Source: Methylosinus sp. Sm6 (GTDB lineage Bacteria; Pseudomonadota; Alphaproteobacteria; Rhizobiales; Beijerinckiaceae). Taken from it: DNA of 64,000 nucleotides. The notes beneath the pieces were generated by a model. It did not search any database and was not told the DNA's origin. It saw nothing but the letters and a program-made list of their open reading frames with translations. The stretch spans positions 24,416 to 88,415 of the forward strand of contig NZ_JAINDZ010000021.1 in assembly GCF_019802345.1 (NCBI RefSeq), in the 5' to 3' direction. Shown one piece after another: positions 63,915-64,000 of the stretch. Numbering within the stretch: position 1 is the first letter of the stretch; each line of letters starts with the position of its first letter. The position numbers and the translations under genes were made by a program.

Positions 63915-64000
63915 AGGGAGTCGCACATTTCCAGGAGGCCGTCATGGCCGGGCTCGTCCCGGCCATCCACGCCGCAACGCCGCGGTTTCTCGCAAATTCA

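Overview
The window is about 64 kb of high-GC DNA from a bacterium that looks alphaproteobacterial, most likely Hyphomicrobiales (Rhizobiales). Support comes from the fused str/S10/spc ribosomal gene order, a PopZ-type pole organiser, a FeuP/FeuQ-like two-component pair, a short-LID adenylate kinase, and dispersed repeats of the kind common in that order. The Methylocystaceae are a possible home, but that is only a guess: no diagnostic methanotrophy gene lies here. No rRNA, tRNA, CRISPR array, prophage or transposase gene was seen.

Layout. 1-9.6 kb: end of uvrB, trxA, modBC without modA, purB, a secreted unknown, fabI, an ECF sigma/anti-sigma pair and two small families (DUF2147, DUF1772). 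9.7-21 kb: a divergent GSCFA/WcbI pair (surface polysaccharide decoration), a two-component system divergent from a three-gene heavy-metal RND efflux operon, and a histidine-phosphatase/NUDIX fusion. 21-26 kb: an accessory molybdenum locus with two EF2563/YqeB-type paralogues, a free Mop molbindin, a solitary ModC C-terminal-like domain, an HTH-only ModE, an LLM flavin oxidoreductase and a small unknown protein. 26.4-29.4 kb: a cyclic-nucleotide-binding protein, a pseudo-receiver regulator, an L,D-transpeptidase, YggS and a DUF1640 coiled-coil protein.

30-46.3 kb is the translation super-operon from rpsL through rpsG, fusA, tuf, rpsJ and the S10/spc genes to secY and adk. It stops at adk: rpsM, rpsK, rpoA and rplQ, which usually follow, are absent, and the break coincides with stacked repeats. 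46.6-57.2 kb: a secreted metallophosphoesterase, a glycine-zipper lipoprotein, a class A acid phosphatase, PopZ, TolC, a Pcm-like protein, an Rrf2 regulator divergent from an Lrp regulator and cysK, pyrB and an SH3 protein. 57.3-61.9 kb: nadA, a DUF4202 gene, nadB and nadC, preceded by a near-consensus promoter buried in a perfect palindrome plus a second operator copy. 61.9-63.8 kb: a divergent YdjC-type deacetylase and membrane glycosyltransferase.

The most unusual feature is the repeat landscape. A short palindrome (GCGAGCCT-GA-AGGCTCGC) occurs singly, in inverted pairs, and nested inside a miniature element with about 22-bp terminal inverted repeats bordered by CTAG-like tetramers. In several cases that tetramer, or the palindrome itself, supplies the stop codon of the neighbouring gene (modC, the GSCFA gene, mop, nadC). 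Other repeats sit inside the ribosomal operon. The best candidates for undescribed biology are this miniature element family and the split molybdenum-sensing locus.
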